From contig QUZD01000022.1 in assembly GCA_003693505.1 (NCBI GenBank), positions 62,001-126,000 of the forward strand: DNA of 64,000 nucleotides. The letters are read 5' to 3'. The first letter of the stretch is position 1. Each line of letters begins with the position of its first letter. This document shows, piece by piece, positions 1 through 11,139 of the stretch. The translations under genes were made by a program, and so were the position numbers. This DNA comes from Pseudonectria foliicola (taxonomy: Eukaryota; Ascomycota; Sordariomycetes; Hypocreales; Nectriaceae). Under the pieces are notes generated by a model. The model worked only from the letters and a program-made list of their open reading frames with translations, was not told the DNA's origin and did no database searches.

Positions 1-9
1 TCCATCTCG

Positions 10-1552
10 TCATATCGCCAACTCACTGCCCGGCAGACGCCAAGCAACGAGGTCAGTGCGAACGTCCGACTCCTCCACCTCGGACGGCCGCTTGTAGCCG
101 GCCTCGCGCAGACTGTCGGTATTCATGGTAAGGGTGGAGGTCATGCTGGCGAGGGAGCGGGCGTGGTTAAGGTCCTGGAGACGGACGCCGCGCCGGTGGC
201 CACGACCGGAGGGTGTCGCGGTGACTGTCGAGACCGTCTTATCGCTCGAGCCGCTGTTGGTCCGGTGGTGGTTCGTCTGCAGCTGTGTCTGGTGGGCCTG
301 GGGCTGTAGGTTGGGACTGGACCGCTGGCGGGCGAGGGATGGCACGTTGGAGGCCGAGCTGGACGGGTGGAGGAGCGAGTGGTGCGTTGACGTCGTCCCC
401 GGCGCCGGGGACGCGTGGTGGCGGTGGTGGCCGAAGCGCCGGAAGTGGTGAGGGCGGAGGGTGCCTTCTCGGGGCGATTCAGCATGCGAGTCGGCGTCGG
501 TATTGTCGTCGTCGTCGTCACCGTCTGTATCCTGGAACGAGCTGGGCATGTCCTGCCGGGTCCGCCAGCCGTTTCCACCGCTGAAGATGTCCTCGATGCA
601 CTCGTCAGCCGGCAGCTCGGTAGGCTGCCGGGACCACGAAGCAATGAGCGTGTTACGGTAGAGGTCCTGGAGCTCTGCCGCGTCACGGGGTTTGGAGATG
701 CTGGGCACGGCTGAGGCGTGGACACACAATGTTCAGTTTCGTCGTCTTGAGAATGCGGGTTCGGCATTGGAAAAGAAGGGGAACAACTCACGTCCTGCAT
801 CATCCTCGACGGTTTCCCGGGCTAAGATACCCGCGATACCGCCAAACACGGGTGCTGTCTTCAAGGGCGGCGCGATGAAGTTGCGCTCGCCATCGACTTG
901 TATCAGGAGGATACCAATCTTGAGGGTGCTGTTGACCTTACTGTCGGTCAGGAGATAGCGCCTCACGATACCGTCCTCGACGTTGTCCGTTTCACGCCCA
1001 GCGCTGGCATTGGGGTTGACACCGCTATTGCTACGCTTTCGACCTGGAGACGAGGTATCCTTGGCAAAGGCCTCGCTCTCCTCAACGTACTCGGAGAGGT
1101 TTACTTTGACGAACCCGAGCGTAATCTTTTCCGAGTGAGCAAACTCCTGCAAGACTTCAAACTCCATAGGGGCATCGACTAGTTTATTGCTGCGGTCAAT
1201 GGAGATGCGAACTGAGGAAACCAGGGTCGAGTAGTTGTAGTCTACCTGGTGGTTGGCGATGGGGTTCTTGGTGGTGCGGCCATAGTGCTCCGAGTGTAGG
1301 GAGTTGGTGATGCCCCATTTGATATATGAGTTGCCCGCGACGAGTGGAACATTGTTGAGGTCGTAGATCTAACTAAGGGTGAGCCTTTGTATGTTACTGG
1401 CAGGCTACTTGATTGAAGCGGTCTGTACCTTTAGATGGAGGTCGAACTTGGGCTGCCGACAGTGAGTTAGTCAGAAGGGTTGGAGATGGATGAATCCCAT
1501 CAAGGGTATTTACCTTGCGAGCCTTGCCCACTTTGGGGAAAAGGAAGTCCAT
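10..1552 (-). CDS. NT-type C2 domain protein (EEIG1/EHBP1 N-terminal family)
   Basis: Four exons on the minus strand: 1552-1514, 1452-1429, 1368-792 and 710-10, 446 residues ending in TGA at 10-12. The start MDFLFPKVGKARK, then PKFDLHLK and IYDLNNVPLVAGNSYIKWG, is the typical opening of the NT-C2 domain (N-terminal C2 in EEIG1 and EHBP1). The C2-like part runs to about residue 215 and includes the HYGRT and KITLGFVKVNLSEY strands. The rest is low complexity: an Asp-rich run, His-rich stretches and Ser/Thr/Pro linkers. Family members are membrane-associated scaffolds linked to endocytic or polarised traffic; that role here is inferred from the family. All introns have GT/AG borders (GTAAAT, GTACAG, GTGAGT donors) and frames join without loss. 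The C-terminal half has no recognised domain. Confidence 0.8.
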
Positions 1553-3936
1553 GTTAGTAAGATGAACTAATGCCTGAGACTTGATATGAGCAGTAAAAGG
1601 TAAGGCTCACTCGAGCCAGTAGGAGAAACCTCTTGGAAGACCACATAGAACCGGATCCTTCGGTGCTGGCTTGAGGATGGACAAGGGTGAGGTAGCAGCA
1701 GCAGTGCGCTATTCCAAGCGCAGTCGGCTGTAGCTATCACTCCCAACAAAGGTCCGCGCAACGAGCAATAAGCAAGGGGAAGAAGAGCCAGCCGCGCCTC
1801 GGGAAGTAATGACGAAGAGCCATGTGTGTTGAACCTTCAAGCGCGGCACAGCAATGACGATGGTGGACGAAACGGTGGGAAGAAGAGGCTTACTGAATGA
1901 AGACATTGGAGCTACTTGGTACCGGAACTAGACGGCGCAGCCGGCGCCAGTCCCAATGAAGACTCTGGGCGGATGTCCGGAGAGGTCGGATATGGCTCAA
2001 GAAGAATTGCGGCGCTGTCCGGAATGACACTACGGAGCGCGCGGCAACGCGGCTAAAGTGAAGGGAGGACGGTAAGTTGGTGTAGTTGGGACCGCACGTT
2101 TGCTTGGCGACGGAGGGCGTGGCGCAGCAACGTGAGAGGCGATGATGAGTGAGCCGGGTTGGCAATCAGACCAGTAGGCCTGACGCTATGCTGGAAACAG
2201 ATACAAGAGCTTCCTCGCGTCTGATATCGTTAAGTCCTTTCAAGCTGGTCGTGGTGTTGTCGTGAAGTCGTAGACGACGGGATGGGCGGGAAGGGGCCTC
2301 CCTGCATCTCCGTAATGCTGGAGTAGCGCAGTGACCGCCACAGCGCTGTGGCTGAACGCCGCCCGTGAACCTGCACCTGGAATATCTTCCGCTTGCTCCG
2401 GCGACCTCGGATCCTTGATTGCAACGCGCCATGCCTGCACACAGCAACTCAACTCCAACTCACGGCTGTAAACTGTAGACTCATGAAACGCCAGAAACGC
2501 ACTCTCAATTGGGACAGCACTGGCAATTGTCTCGTCTGCAGAGATGGCATCTGTGGGGCTCGTCGCTTCTGGCTTCGTCATATCCGATAGTGTGCAGCCG
2601 CCTCAAGGTAGCAAACTGCATGGTGGCTCAAATCTGGGCGGGTTTGTCTGATGTGCATGAGGCTTCTGCACAAGACATGACAGGTCTTACTTCAGCCTAT
2701 CCATCTTGATCCCACGTCTAGAGATGGGTTTTTGACAACTCGAACATAACAACCGACTTGATCAGCTCCATGCGAAACTCGTCTGCGAGCTTCTCTGCTT
2801 TATACAAAGAGGCCATTGGCATTGCCTTGCTTCCAGCACAATCCTTCCTTATGTCCATGTGTGTAACGCGAGTCAAGCCTCTCTGCGCATTGTTTCTGAT
2901 AGCGTCGCTTCCCTCGTCTGCCTTGCATTATGTGCAATGTACATGCAGTCAGAGAAGCAAAGTCTCAACAACATGATACGTCCAGCGCGGGGCAGCGATC
3001 AGCATCATGGCCTGGGTGGTCAAATGGGGAGACTGCAGGAGGATACAGAAGACGAGATACAAAACTCACTAGATGTCCTTCCATGTTTCCCTATCCCTAA
3101 CTACATCTCCCGGCTCTGTCCGTCTTCGGCAACAATGTGCGACTACCATTACGTGCGTATCTTGATAATCATACACTTCCCCTGGCGCTTGCCATCACTT
3201 ACCCCGAACTCAACAGATCGAGTTTCGTTGCAGACATTCCGTCTGGATTGTTAGGAGTTGGTGCAATGAGTACGAAAAGAACCATCGGCCTTGTCAGCCT
3301 AATCTATCTGATGCGGTTGAGTTATGGTGAGATGCTCAGCGGTAGAGGCATGCTCCGTGACACTTTGGACCTAACTTTGCCCGCGTTCTAGGCATCACAG
3401 ACTGTGCTCCAAGTGCCAGCCGCCAGGGCAGCTAGCCATTGCAGTACGGAACCATTTTTATGCTTGATTGCTCTGTTTTGCGGATTGGGAGGCCGGCTCT
3501 GATTGCGATTGATCATTGTTTCGCTTGCTATATGACATAGGTACCGACTGGTGTCGCTTTGGGAACAGCCTAGTGAAGCTTCTCTTAATATAGGTTTCCA
3601 AAACCATATCCCTTCTCTGATTCTGCGTCTACATTATCCGATACCGTCAACACAAAGAGCCAATACGTCAGGGTTTCACCGCTCTTCTACCCAATCCCTG
3701 GATTCTAACCCAAGGAACCCTGATGCTGAAGAGCTTGGATCAACCTTGAATCGCGGGGTCCTCGGCAGCCCCACCTACATGCATCAGCACCCTTTGAGCT
3801 TATCGATAACGTGCAGCGGTTTACGATTTATGATTTTGTTGCATCGCGTTCTACCGCGTCTACACCTTGCACAGGTCGGCCCTTTTCAGCTTTCTGCAGC
3901 CTGTGACTGCCTCCACGCCTCCGAATTGGCATCGTC
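1553..3936. other. Intergenic, divergent promoter region between the C2 gene and POP1
   Basis: Contains the upstream regions of two divergently transcribed genes. Several short open frames exist, for example minus 2240-2581 (113 codons) and minus 1890-2165 (91 codons, Arg/Ser-rich), but none has a recognisable domain or convincing splice partners. The minus frames at 1567-1906 probably lie in the leader or promoter of the C2 gene. I see no repeat, RNA gene or mobile element. Confidence 0.5.
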
Positions 3937-6651
3937 ATGGCACCAGGCGATACGAGGCCATCCGGCCAGGCCTCCAAGAAGCGTAAAGAAGGCATTCCCG
4001 CGGCCAATTCACGGGGTGATCACATCAACCAGAAGCGTGCCAAGGTCCATCTCGCTCGCAATATCCCCGCGCAACCGGCCGAGGTCGCTCTCAAGGATGG
4101 CGAGCTGGATCTCCAGGCCTTTGTGGCCGCTCATGAGTTTGAGATTCGCTCCTTGGAGCAGAGCATGGCCACCTCCAAGGCTGTCGGCAGTAGTCGAGCC
4201 TTCCAGCAAGTGCCCCGAGGCCTGCGTCGCCGAACTGCCAGCCACAACCCCAAGAGAGTGCCTCGCCGGCTGAGAGCACGCGCAAAGAGGGAAATGGCCG
4301 AAGATAATACTCCGGTAGTCGAAGCGCGCAGGAGGAAGCCCCGGACCACGCGAGGCAGGATACGAGCCGAGACGGCGCGACGATTGAAGATTTTAGCTGC
4401 AAGAAAACGCAAGGCCAATTCAAATGAGTCTGGCGATAACGGGGGGAAAGCGTCTTTGGCGGTGGTGGGAAGAGCTCCAAGGCCGAAGATTCGGAGGAAC
4501 CAGCTCAATGAGCCACCTACGCCGAAATCCAGATTCCGAAAACGCCAAATCAACAAGACGTGGCTACCTACGCATCCTTGGCATGCAAAGAGAGCACGGA
4601 TGACAGACCCCAAGCAACCCCTATGGAGATTTGCCATTCCGATGACGCCCAATGAGAAAATCTATCGACCGACCCATCGAGCTCATGGTGACAGGGGCGC
4701 AGTCCTATGGGAAACCAGTTACATGAGTACTATCGGGCTCTATGGAAACTCGTCTGGCATTGAAAGGGTTCTGAGGCGAGTTGGAGTGGTACAGGAATCC
4801 TGCTGGAACGAAAAGGGGAGGAAATGGCAGTTGGGTAGCCGGTCGTGGACAGGTATACTGAGTCGAGAAAAGGATGGGAGGCGACGAGATATTGGCCCAT
4901 CAACCGTCGTTTGGAACCCTGAGCCCCCCGGCAAAGACGTCAACGGGGATTCCAAGAAAATTCAACGACAAGTCTTCTTACGAACCCACCCGTCCGCATT
5001 CCTGGAGCTCTTCAATGAGCTACTGAGGCTTACCAAGATGGAGAACCCGCGGCTCTACATTGAGGACCTTCGTTTCGAGATTGGCAGCGTCGAGCTGACG
5101 GGTCCTGCTTCCACCGAGACACTCCTGGCCACTCTCACTCCCTACCCGAGCAGGAGCAAGATTAAGTCGACACATGCAGAGCTTTTCAGTTCCTTGGTTG
5201 GCCTCACAAATTGTGCGTCGCTTCCTGCCGGAGCCGTGCTTGGCTTCGCAGCACAAGATCCCCGATTGAAGTATCCGCCGAGGCGGCTGAACGCTCCTGA
5301 TGACGAGCAGTCACAGATGGTACTTCTCGAGAAGATCGCCGCTTGGCCAGCCGAGGAGGAGTTGGAGCCTTTTGCCATATTCGACCGAGATGCTCGCCAT
5401 AAAGCATCATGTCTTCCTTCTCAGAAACAAATCAACAAACGAAAGTCTGGGAATCCACCCGGAACTCCCCTCAAGCCCACACCCGCCGACCCACCGGTTC
5501 CCGTCATGCTTCTCGCCTCACGATCTGGATCCGGGACGCAGACGCAAGGAACCTGGACCCTCCTCGCTCCCTGGAAGTGCATCCTGCCCCTGTGGTACAG
5601 CCTGGTCCATTGCCCGCTGACTTCGGGGGGCAACCCGCTGTTCGCGGGTGTCAACGAGGCACGGCAGGTTGCCTTTGAGAGAGCCCTCCCGTGGTTCCCC
5701 GGCGACTATCTGGGCACAGACGCCGGTGCGGAGTGGGAATTGGAGGAGAGGCAGAAGCGACGCCGGGAATGGGAACGGCGGCCCAAGAGCAAGCGTGTAG
5801 AGTGGCAGATGTTGGACCTTGGTGCCGGTCGAAAGGGAGAGGTGGGCGATGGCCTCGCCAACGACTTTGAGTTTATCTTTGGACTCCCGCGCCCGCAATC
5901 AACAAATTCGAAGGATACCGAAGATGACGATGCCATGGATGTGGATAACGACGAGTCCACACCGAGGGTAGCAGCATCAAAGCCTGGTCATCCTTGTTCT
6001 CTCCATCTCCTCAATCAACTATCCAAAGACGCCCTACGCAGTCTTGTCTCTTCATCTGGCGCCCCTGCGCCACCACCGACCAATGCCATCATCTCGGTCC
6101 GCATCTCTCTCCTCTCGCGCGGCGTCGTAACCACCTGCGCCCGAATCTATCGCCTCCCTTCTACGCCCATTTCTATACCCACGTCGACCGATGCTGAGGT
6201 CCCTGCAACAATCCCACCAGAAACATCCTCCTCGCCATCATCATCGTTACTACCAACCGACCTTCGCAAGCAGTGGCTTGCTCGCATCCCTTCCCCGCCA
6301 ACTTCAGCCGGCCGCAAAGCACAGAGGCGACTTTCAAAGCCAGCCGACCTCGAGACTCGCAAGCGTCGGCTGGCGCAAGAGCTCACCGCGACGCCTGCGT
6401 CGTTCCCTCCGCTCCCGCCCAACCAGACTGATGTCGGAGGGCACCCGCTAATCCCCAATGCAGACGATCTCGTTGGCTTCGTCACCGCCGGCTCCTTCTC
6501 CCTCAGCAAGGGCCGTGGTGTAGCCATTGGGTCGCTTGCGGTGGACAAGGTCCTCGGCGGCATCAGGGCAGATCCCAAGGAAGGCCATTTATGCATCGTG
6601 CGCAATGCCGGAGAGAATGTTGGCTGGATCGCGAGATGGGAGGCCATCTAG
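3937..6651 (+). CDS. POP1: RNase P / RNase MRP protein subunit POP1
   Basis: Single-exon gene of 904 residues. POP1 is the large protein subunit of nuclear RNase P and RNase MRP, which process tRNA 5' ends and pre-rRNA. The N-terminal POP1 domain is clear: an EFEIRSLEQSM helix near residue 72, then FQQVPRGLRRRTASHNPKRV followed by a basic LRARAKREM segment, and TWLPTHPWHAKRARM near residues 208-223. A POPLD domain follows around residues 525-620 (PVPVMLLASR, WTLLAPWKCILPLWYSLV, PWFPGDY). The C-terminal part ends in GFVTAGSFSLSKGRGVAIG and a final WIARWEAI, as in other ascomycete POP1 proteins. A Ser/Pro-rich insert separates the two. The start is the first ATG in frame with the conserved N-terminus. 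Length is within the usual range for fungal POP1. Confidence 0.95.
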   Translation: MAPGDTRPSGQASKKRKEGIPAANSRGDHINQKRAKVHLARNIPAQPAEVALKDGELDLQAFVAAHEFEIRSLEQSMATSKAVGSSRAFQQVPRGLRRRTASHNPKRVPRRLRARAKREMAEDNTPVVEARRRKPRTTRGRIRAETARRLKILAARKRKANSNESGDNGGKASLAVVGRAPRPKIRRNQLNEPPTPKSRFRKRQINKTWLPTHPWHAKRARMTDPKQPLWRFAIPMTPNEKIYRPTHRAHGDRGAVLWETSYMSTIGLYGNSSGIERVLRRVGVVQESCWNEKGRKWQLGSRSWTGILSREKDGRRRDIGPSTVVWNPEPPGKDVNGDSKKIQRQVFLRTHPSAFLELFNELLRLTKMENPRLYIEDLRFEIGSVELTGPASTETLLATLTPYPSRSKIKSTHAELFSSLVGLTNCASLPAGAVLGFAAQDPRLKYPPRRLNAPDDEQSQMVLLEKIAAWPAEEELEPFAIFDRDARHKASCLPSQKQINKRKSGNPPGTPLKPTPADPPVPVMLLASRSGSGTQTQGTWTLLAPWKCILPLWYSLVHCPLTSGGNPLFAGVNEARQVAFERALPWFPGDYLGTDAGAEWELEERQKRRREWERRPKSKRVEWQMLDLGAGRKGEVGDGLANDFEFIFGLPRPQSTNSKDTEDDDAMDVDNDESTPRVAASKPGHPCSLHLLNQLSKDALRSLVSSSGAPAPPPTNAIISVRISLLSRGVVTTCARIYRLPSTPISIPTSTDAEVPATIPPETSSSPSSSLLPTDLRKQWLARIPSPPTSAGRKAQRRLSKPADLETRKRRLAQELTATPASFPPLPPNQTDVGGHPLIPNADDLVGFVTAGSFSLSKGRGVAIGSLAVDKVLGGIRADPKEGHLCIVRNAGENVGWIARWEAI

Positions 6652-7082
6652 GAATCGTCTAATTAACTGTCAGGGCATCAGGAACCTATTGTGATAGATC
6701 TGGACAATCGATCCGATACCAGTTTTCATTCACGAAACCAATGGAGCTGTGTCGTGTGCTTACAATGTCACGGCTAAGTTACACTACAGCTCGGATCACT
6801 GTCCATCATAGGGTTTAGTGGACGGATCAGCGGCACTAATGCGCGGGTAGAGCAGCGCATTCGACGACGCTTTGGGCATTGGATCATCATGCGACATGAC
6901 GACTGGGGGTGTTTGACTCCTCACTAGAAGGGCGCCATTGACATTATCCTTCCGCCCGGAGTATATAGAGCAAATAATGAATATAGATCCAATACCAGCA
7001 CTTGATGAATGAATTGATTCCTGACGGGCCATCATCAACACCACTGTGATTTTGCGTCGCCTCATTCCACCAGACCTCACCC
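6652..7082. other. Short intergenic region, POP1 3' end to GFA-type gene
   Basis: Holds the POP1 terminator region and the promoter of the downstream gene on the same strand. A TATATAGAGC run at about 6961 lies some 120 bases before the next ATG and may act as a TATA-like element. No other feature seen. Confidence 0.4.
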
Positions 7083-7683
7083 ATGGCCAGTACAGACCTG
7101 CCAGGCTCTCTAACTGGAGGGTGTCTTTGCGACTCTGTTCGCTACACCATCGTCTTCCCTCCGGATCACGACTTTGCCACTGCTGTACGTTGCCGCTTCC
7201 ATCTTCTCCCCTGCCGAACCGTGCCCCTGCGATCCGATCCGATCCGATCCGAGCTTGCCAGCTTACTGACCTCTCCCTCGTCTTCTTCCTCTGCAGAGCT
7301 CAACATGCCAGTGCGTCCAGTGTCGCAAGAACACGGGCACGCTCTTCGCCCACTTCCACCGGATCCCAGTCTCGGCCGTCACCTTCAACAGCTCGTCGAC
7401 GCTGCGCACCTACCGCGCCTCGCCGGCCGCCTCGCGCGGCTTTTGCACCGCCTGCGGGAGCTTCCTCTTCTGGCGCAACGACCGCGCCACACACATCTCG
7501 GTGGCCGTCGGCAGCTTCGACAAGGACGCGCTGGCCGGCTGGGGGCCGGCGCTGGCCGATCCGCGCCGCCACCTGTGGTGCGAGGACGAGATTGCCGGCG
7601 TGACGGATCATCTGGCGGGCGAGAGGTGGCGGAGGGACGATGAGGGCAAGGGTGCTGAGAGGATGCCAGAAGGCAGCAAGTGA
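7083..7683 (+). CDS. GFA/CENP-V-fold zinc protein (glutathione-dependent formaldehyde-activating-like)
   Basis: Two exons, 7083-7184 and 7297-7683, giving 162 residues. The fold-defining zinc ligands are all present: CLC at residues 14-16 in GGCLCDSVRY, CQCVQC at 38-43 in the STCQCVQCRKNTG motif, and FCTACG in the second half. This is the standard layout of the GFA family (PF04828 type), named for a bacterial enzyme that condenses formaldehyde with glutathione. Most fungal members have no proven substrate, so the reaction here is unknown. The protein is compact and lacks a signal peptide, suggesting a cytosolic location. The 112-nt intron has a GTACGT donor and a CTGCAG acceptor and contains four tandem GATCC units at 7231-7250. 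Exon phases join exactly (phase 0). The C-terminal tail is acidic/basic and not conserved. Confidence 0.9.
7231..7252. repeat. Pentanucleotide repeat (GATCC)4 inside an intron
   Basis: Four perfect GATCC units followed by GA, inside the only intron of the GFA-type gene. Confidence 0.95.
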
Positions 7684-7979
7684 ACGGAACACGGGTTTTG
7701 GAATTTCACGTCAACTAAAGTACAGGTTTGACAACTGTGTCCCCCGGGCGAAAGAAAGAAGAAGAAAAAGCGTGGCCCAGATTGCACAGGATGCAAGTGC
7801 AGATGGTATCGATGAGTGACGAACAAGAACAATATGCAGTAAGGTAGCCAAGCCAAACGCCGTCATCAACGCCTCTTGTAGCGAGACGCGAGGTACCATG
7901 CCATATCCCAGAGGCAAAGAGGCACAACTCGCCATGAAATGGACAAATAAACAAGACGGTCCGAGCATCTCGGGTCACA

Positions 7980-9082
7980 CTAGTCTTCCTCGCTAATCTC
8001 GCTCTCCTCGCCGTCATTGCTTGCGCCGTTGCTGTTTTCCAAGTCACCAAATGCAATTTCCATCTCTTTGGCAAGGTCATCTTCGAGATCTCCGCCAGCA
8101 TCGTCTTCCTCCATAAGTTGTGACTCCGGCTCCGGCTCCGGTTCTGGCTGAGTCCGGTGGTTGTTGACCGGGCTGGGTAGCTTGAAGTCGAGGTCAGGTT
8201 CGTCGTCGTCCTCGCCATCGGCATCGTCGCCTTCTGATTCGCGCTGGTTCATAAAGTCGTCGAATCGGCGGACGGCGGGGAACGCCGGGGAGAAGTCGGT
8301 GTGGCGGTTGTTCCTGGGATCGGCCCCTGGATATTCGACCAGCAGGCCGCCATCGTCGTCTTCGTCCTCGTCCTCGTCGTCGGGCTGCGGTGCCTGCCGC
8401 TTCTTCTCAGCAGGCTTGGGCGGCTCAGGTTGAGGCAGCGAAAGCGAGATCGGCTTGGCGGACTGCTTCTTCTTGACCTCCTTCTTGGGTGGGGGGTCCT
8501 TCTTCTGGGCGGCCGGCTTAGCACGCGGCTTTGGTGCAGGCTTGGGGGCCGGCTTTGCAGGCTCAGTGGCATGCTGGGCTGAGGACGCCGCAGCTTTTGA
8601 CTGGCTGGCCGTGATATCGATGTGAGGGTGCTGGCGTCGCAGGCTGTCGGGATCCGAGTTGTTTGGTAATCGAGTGGCATTCATGTTGAATGTGGAGTCG
8701 ACTTTGTCGAGCACAAAGGCCCTTCGCTCTGGGTCAAAGTACAGGACATACTGATTATCGGACGTGTCTCGCGTGCCAGTAAAGGCGTACTTGTTGTCAT
8801 TGTCGGTATAGGAGAGGTCGTAGGAGGTTGTCTTGCCCGGTGACGAGGGCTTTAGGCGGGCCGCGTTCGGCGCGGCTGAGGATGAGAGGGTCGGCTTGTG
8901 GTTATCTGCAGAAAGGGGCAACTGTCAGCGGGCGGAGAGCTCTAGATCGTGCCGCAAGGACGGTACATACATCGAATACCTGTGAAGATCTCGTTGGGCG
9001 TTTTCCCAAGGAGGCCATCACCGAGGATGACGGGGTAGTTGCCCGTCTTGGTCGGGTCAATCAGGCCAGCCGGAGCCGCCAT
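7980..9082 (-). CDS. EAF-type (ELL-associated factor) RNA polymerase II elongation factor
   Basis: Two exons, 9082-8971 and 8905-7980, 345 residues, stop TAG at 7980-7982. The 65-nt intron has a GTATGT donor and a CTGCAG acceptor, and splices to read GIRYNHKP, the hallmark start of the EAF domain. The domain continues through LKPSSPGKTTSYDLSYTD, KYAFTGTRD and QYVLYFDPERRAFVLDKVDSTFNMNATRLP to about residue 135. EAF proteins bind ELL and raise RNA polymerase II processivity in the nucleus. The remainder is a long disordered tail: a Lys/Pro/Ala-rich part, then several Asp/Glu clusters, ending in EESEISEED, as expected for the acidic activation tail. I chose MAAPAGLIDP as the start. An in-frame reading continues upstream through a GCACA repeat but lacks family features. 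Confidence 0.9.
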
Positions 9083-11139
9083 GGCAGCGAGTGGACGGCG
9101 TCCCGGTGCTTGGAAGCTATAGGTTGTGAAGCACAGCACAGCACAGCACAGCACAGCACAGCAAAGGGACAAATCGTGGGCTGGGAGCGCTGTGCTCGTT
9201 GTTGGAGAAGCAGCCGACGGGCGGCGTCGAGGTGGACGTCGATGGAGAAACGGAGAAACGGCGGGCTCGGAGGAGATGAAGGGGAGATGACGGGCTAGTC
9301 TTGGTCCTGGTCCTGGTCTTGGTCGGGTTGGGTCTGGAGTATGGAGTTCTGGAGCCAGGTGCCAGGAATGGAATGGAATAGATGGACTGCCCGGCCTCCA
9401 GGCTGGGGGTGTGGGGGTTAAGGCCGCTGGAATGGAACGCTAACGGCTGCACTAGAGCCCGCTGAGGGGCTGGATTCCAATGGATCTAGTGGTTGGCTTG
9501 GGTGCCCGGGCTGGCGATGTGCCTGGAGGGCGGTGATGCCGGGTGGCTAGTGGGTTGCGGCCAGGCTGATCAGCGACGGATCCTGTATTGTACTGTACCA
9601 GTCCAGTTCGGTTGAATATCCAGTCAGTATCTGTGATGGCTGTCCAATGAGTGAAGAGGCAACGATGGTGTAGTCTGAATGGCGTGTAGCAATACGGGAG
9701 AGTGCGTGAAATCAATCAGTGGGTGTGGGTGTGGGTACGTGTATGTTGAAAAACGAACGATGGATAGAAATGGAGGAGCAGTTCGTCCAGGACTGGGTGC
9801 AATGGGCCTCGCTGCACGACACTGGCGCCAGGATTAGCCGGTGAGCCAGCCAGAGCAGAGCAAGATGAGGCACAGCGTAGCCAAAGGCAAATGCAAAGTA
9901 AGAAATGGCGCGACGGCAGATATGGGGCTACAGTAGTCTGTACGATATCTGGACATGCACGCCGCCTTGATTATGCGTGACACAAAGCTTGCAAGTTCCG
10001 TTCTGGAGCAGAATCACAAATACCCGCCCTGCCCATCACCCAAGTTCAAGTTGCCTGACCTCGACCTGCATGAAGACAACAGTCACACACAGCTGGGTAA
10101 TGCGGATCTGTTCTCGTGTTTTTGGTGGGTGGTCAGCTTCAGACACTCTGTCAGCAATCGCAAGAATCCCACTCCATCCTGTCTTATCTAGACTACCAAG
10201 GTATCCATCCGTCCACCCATCCATCCAAGGGCAAGCCAGCGAACCGGAGCAAATGTCTACGGTGCCTGAAAATGAGCCCTAGTTTGAGCGGTGCTGTAAG
10301 GTTGGTAACTTACCCAAGTGGCTTACAAAAACTCTAGCCACCACAACCTAGCTGCTTGTCCTCAGGCCAAACCAACCTAATCCTGGCCGCCAGGCGACAC
10401 AGAGCCAATTCAATTATACTTCCTAACAAAAACGATAATTGCGAACGCCTTTTCTTCTTATTCCGTACCTTGCAATGAAGGAGGATGCTCAGACTCGTGT
10501 TTTGTTCGGGTCAAGCAATCAGTGCATGCGCTCAGTGTAAGCCAAGCGGGTAAAAGTGCATTTACGGGCAGCTGAATACCGGGTAGACACCCAAACGTGA
10601 ATAGGTTGCGCTTCGCGTTCTTAGGTAAAGAATAGACCTGCCATTGAATCATTGCCTGATCCATCTTCTTCATCATGTCCCAAAAGCCAGAAGGAACACG
10701 CGTTCATGTGTGTGAACAGACGCTAATTCAGTACAGTAGGTAGTCGTCTTTCTGCGGTTAGCTTCAAGGGCTGGCTGGCATGGACCTGGAGAGGCTTGAG
10801 AGGCACCTTCAACGGATACTCACAGCGCACAATCGTCATCGGACATATATTCCTCCGGCGCGATTAGACTCGACGTCAAGAACCCGTTTCCAGTGTCGTC
10901 GCGAACACGCTTGGGGTCAGTCAACCGTCGCAGCTATTCTCCTTCTTCTTCAAGGACAATGATGGGAAAGCTCCAGCCCGGTTCTCTCAGGCTGTAGCTC
11001 TGAAATCCCGCCAGCCAACGTCCCAAGACGGAAAATCTCTCTCGCAACGCAACGAGACTCGTTTCCTGCCGCTGATACGCCCGCCCCTCACCCTACGCCG
11101 AGCGTCAACAACACCACCCGATCGAGTCTTGTCCACAAG
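9083..11139. other. Intergenic divergent promoter region, EAF gene to LAMMER kinase
   Basis: Shared upstream DNA of two divergent genes. It contains the GCACA repeat near the EAF start and long stretches with only short open frames. Pyrimidine-rich sequence at about 10930-11130 is probably the 5' leader of the kinase gene. No RNA gene or element recognised. Confidence 0.5.
9131..9163. repeat. Pentanucleotide repeat (GCACA)6 in the EAF leader
   Basis: Six perfect GCACA units followed by GCA, 49 bases upstream of the chosen EAF start codon. On the minus strand it reads TGTGC repeats, in frame with and upstream of the EAF reading frame. Confidence 0.95.

Noticed and set aside
141..803. 220-codon minus frame overlapping the NT-C2 gene
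   Set aside because: Thr/Arg/Pro-rich shadow of the true frame, which carries the NT-C2 family features.
2240..2581. 113-codon minus frame between the NT-C2 gene and POP1
   Set aside because: It has an ATG and mildly protein-like sequence but no homology I recognise and no splice partners, so it was left in the intergenic description.
3551..4273. 240-codon plus frame overlapping the POP1 start
   Set aside because: The downstream half is an off-frame reading of POP1 and the upstream half has no recognisable features.
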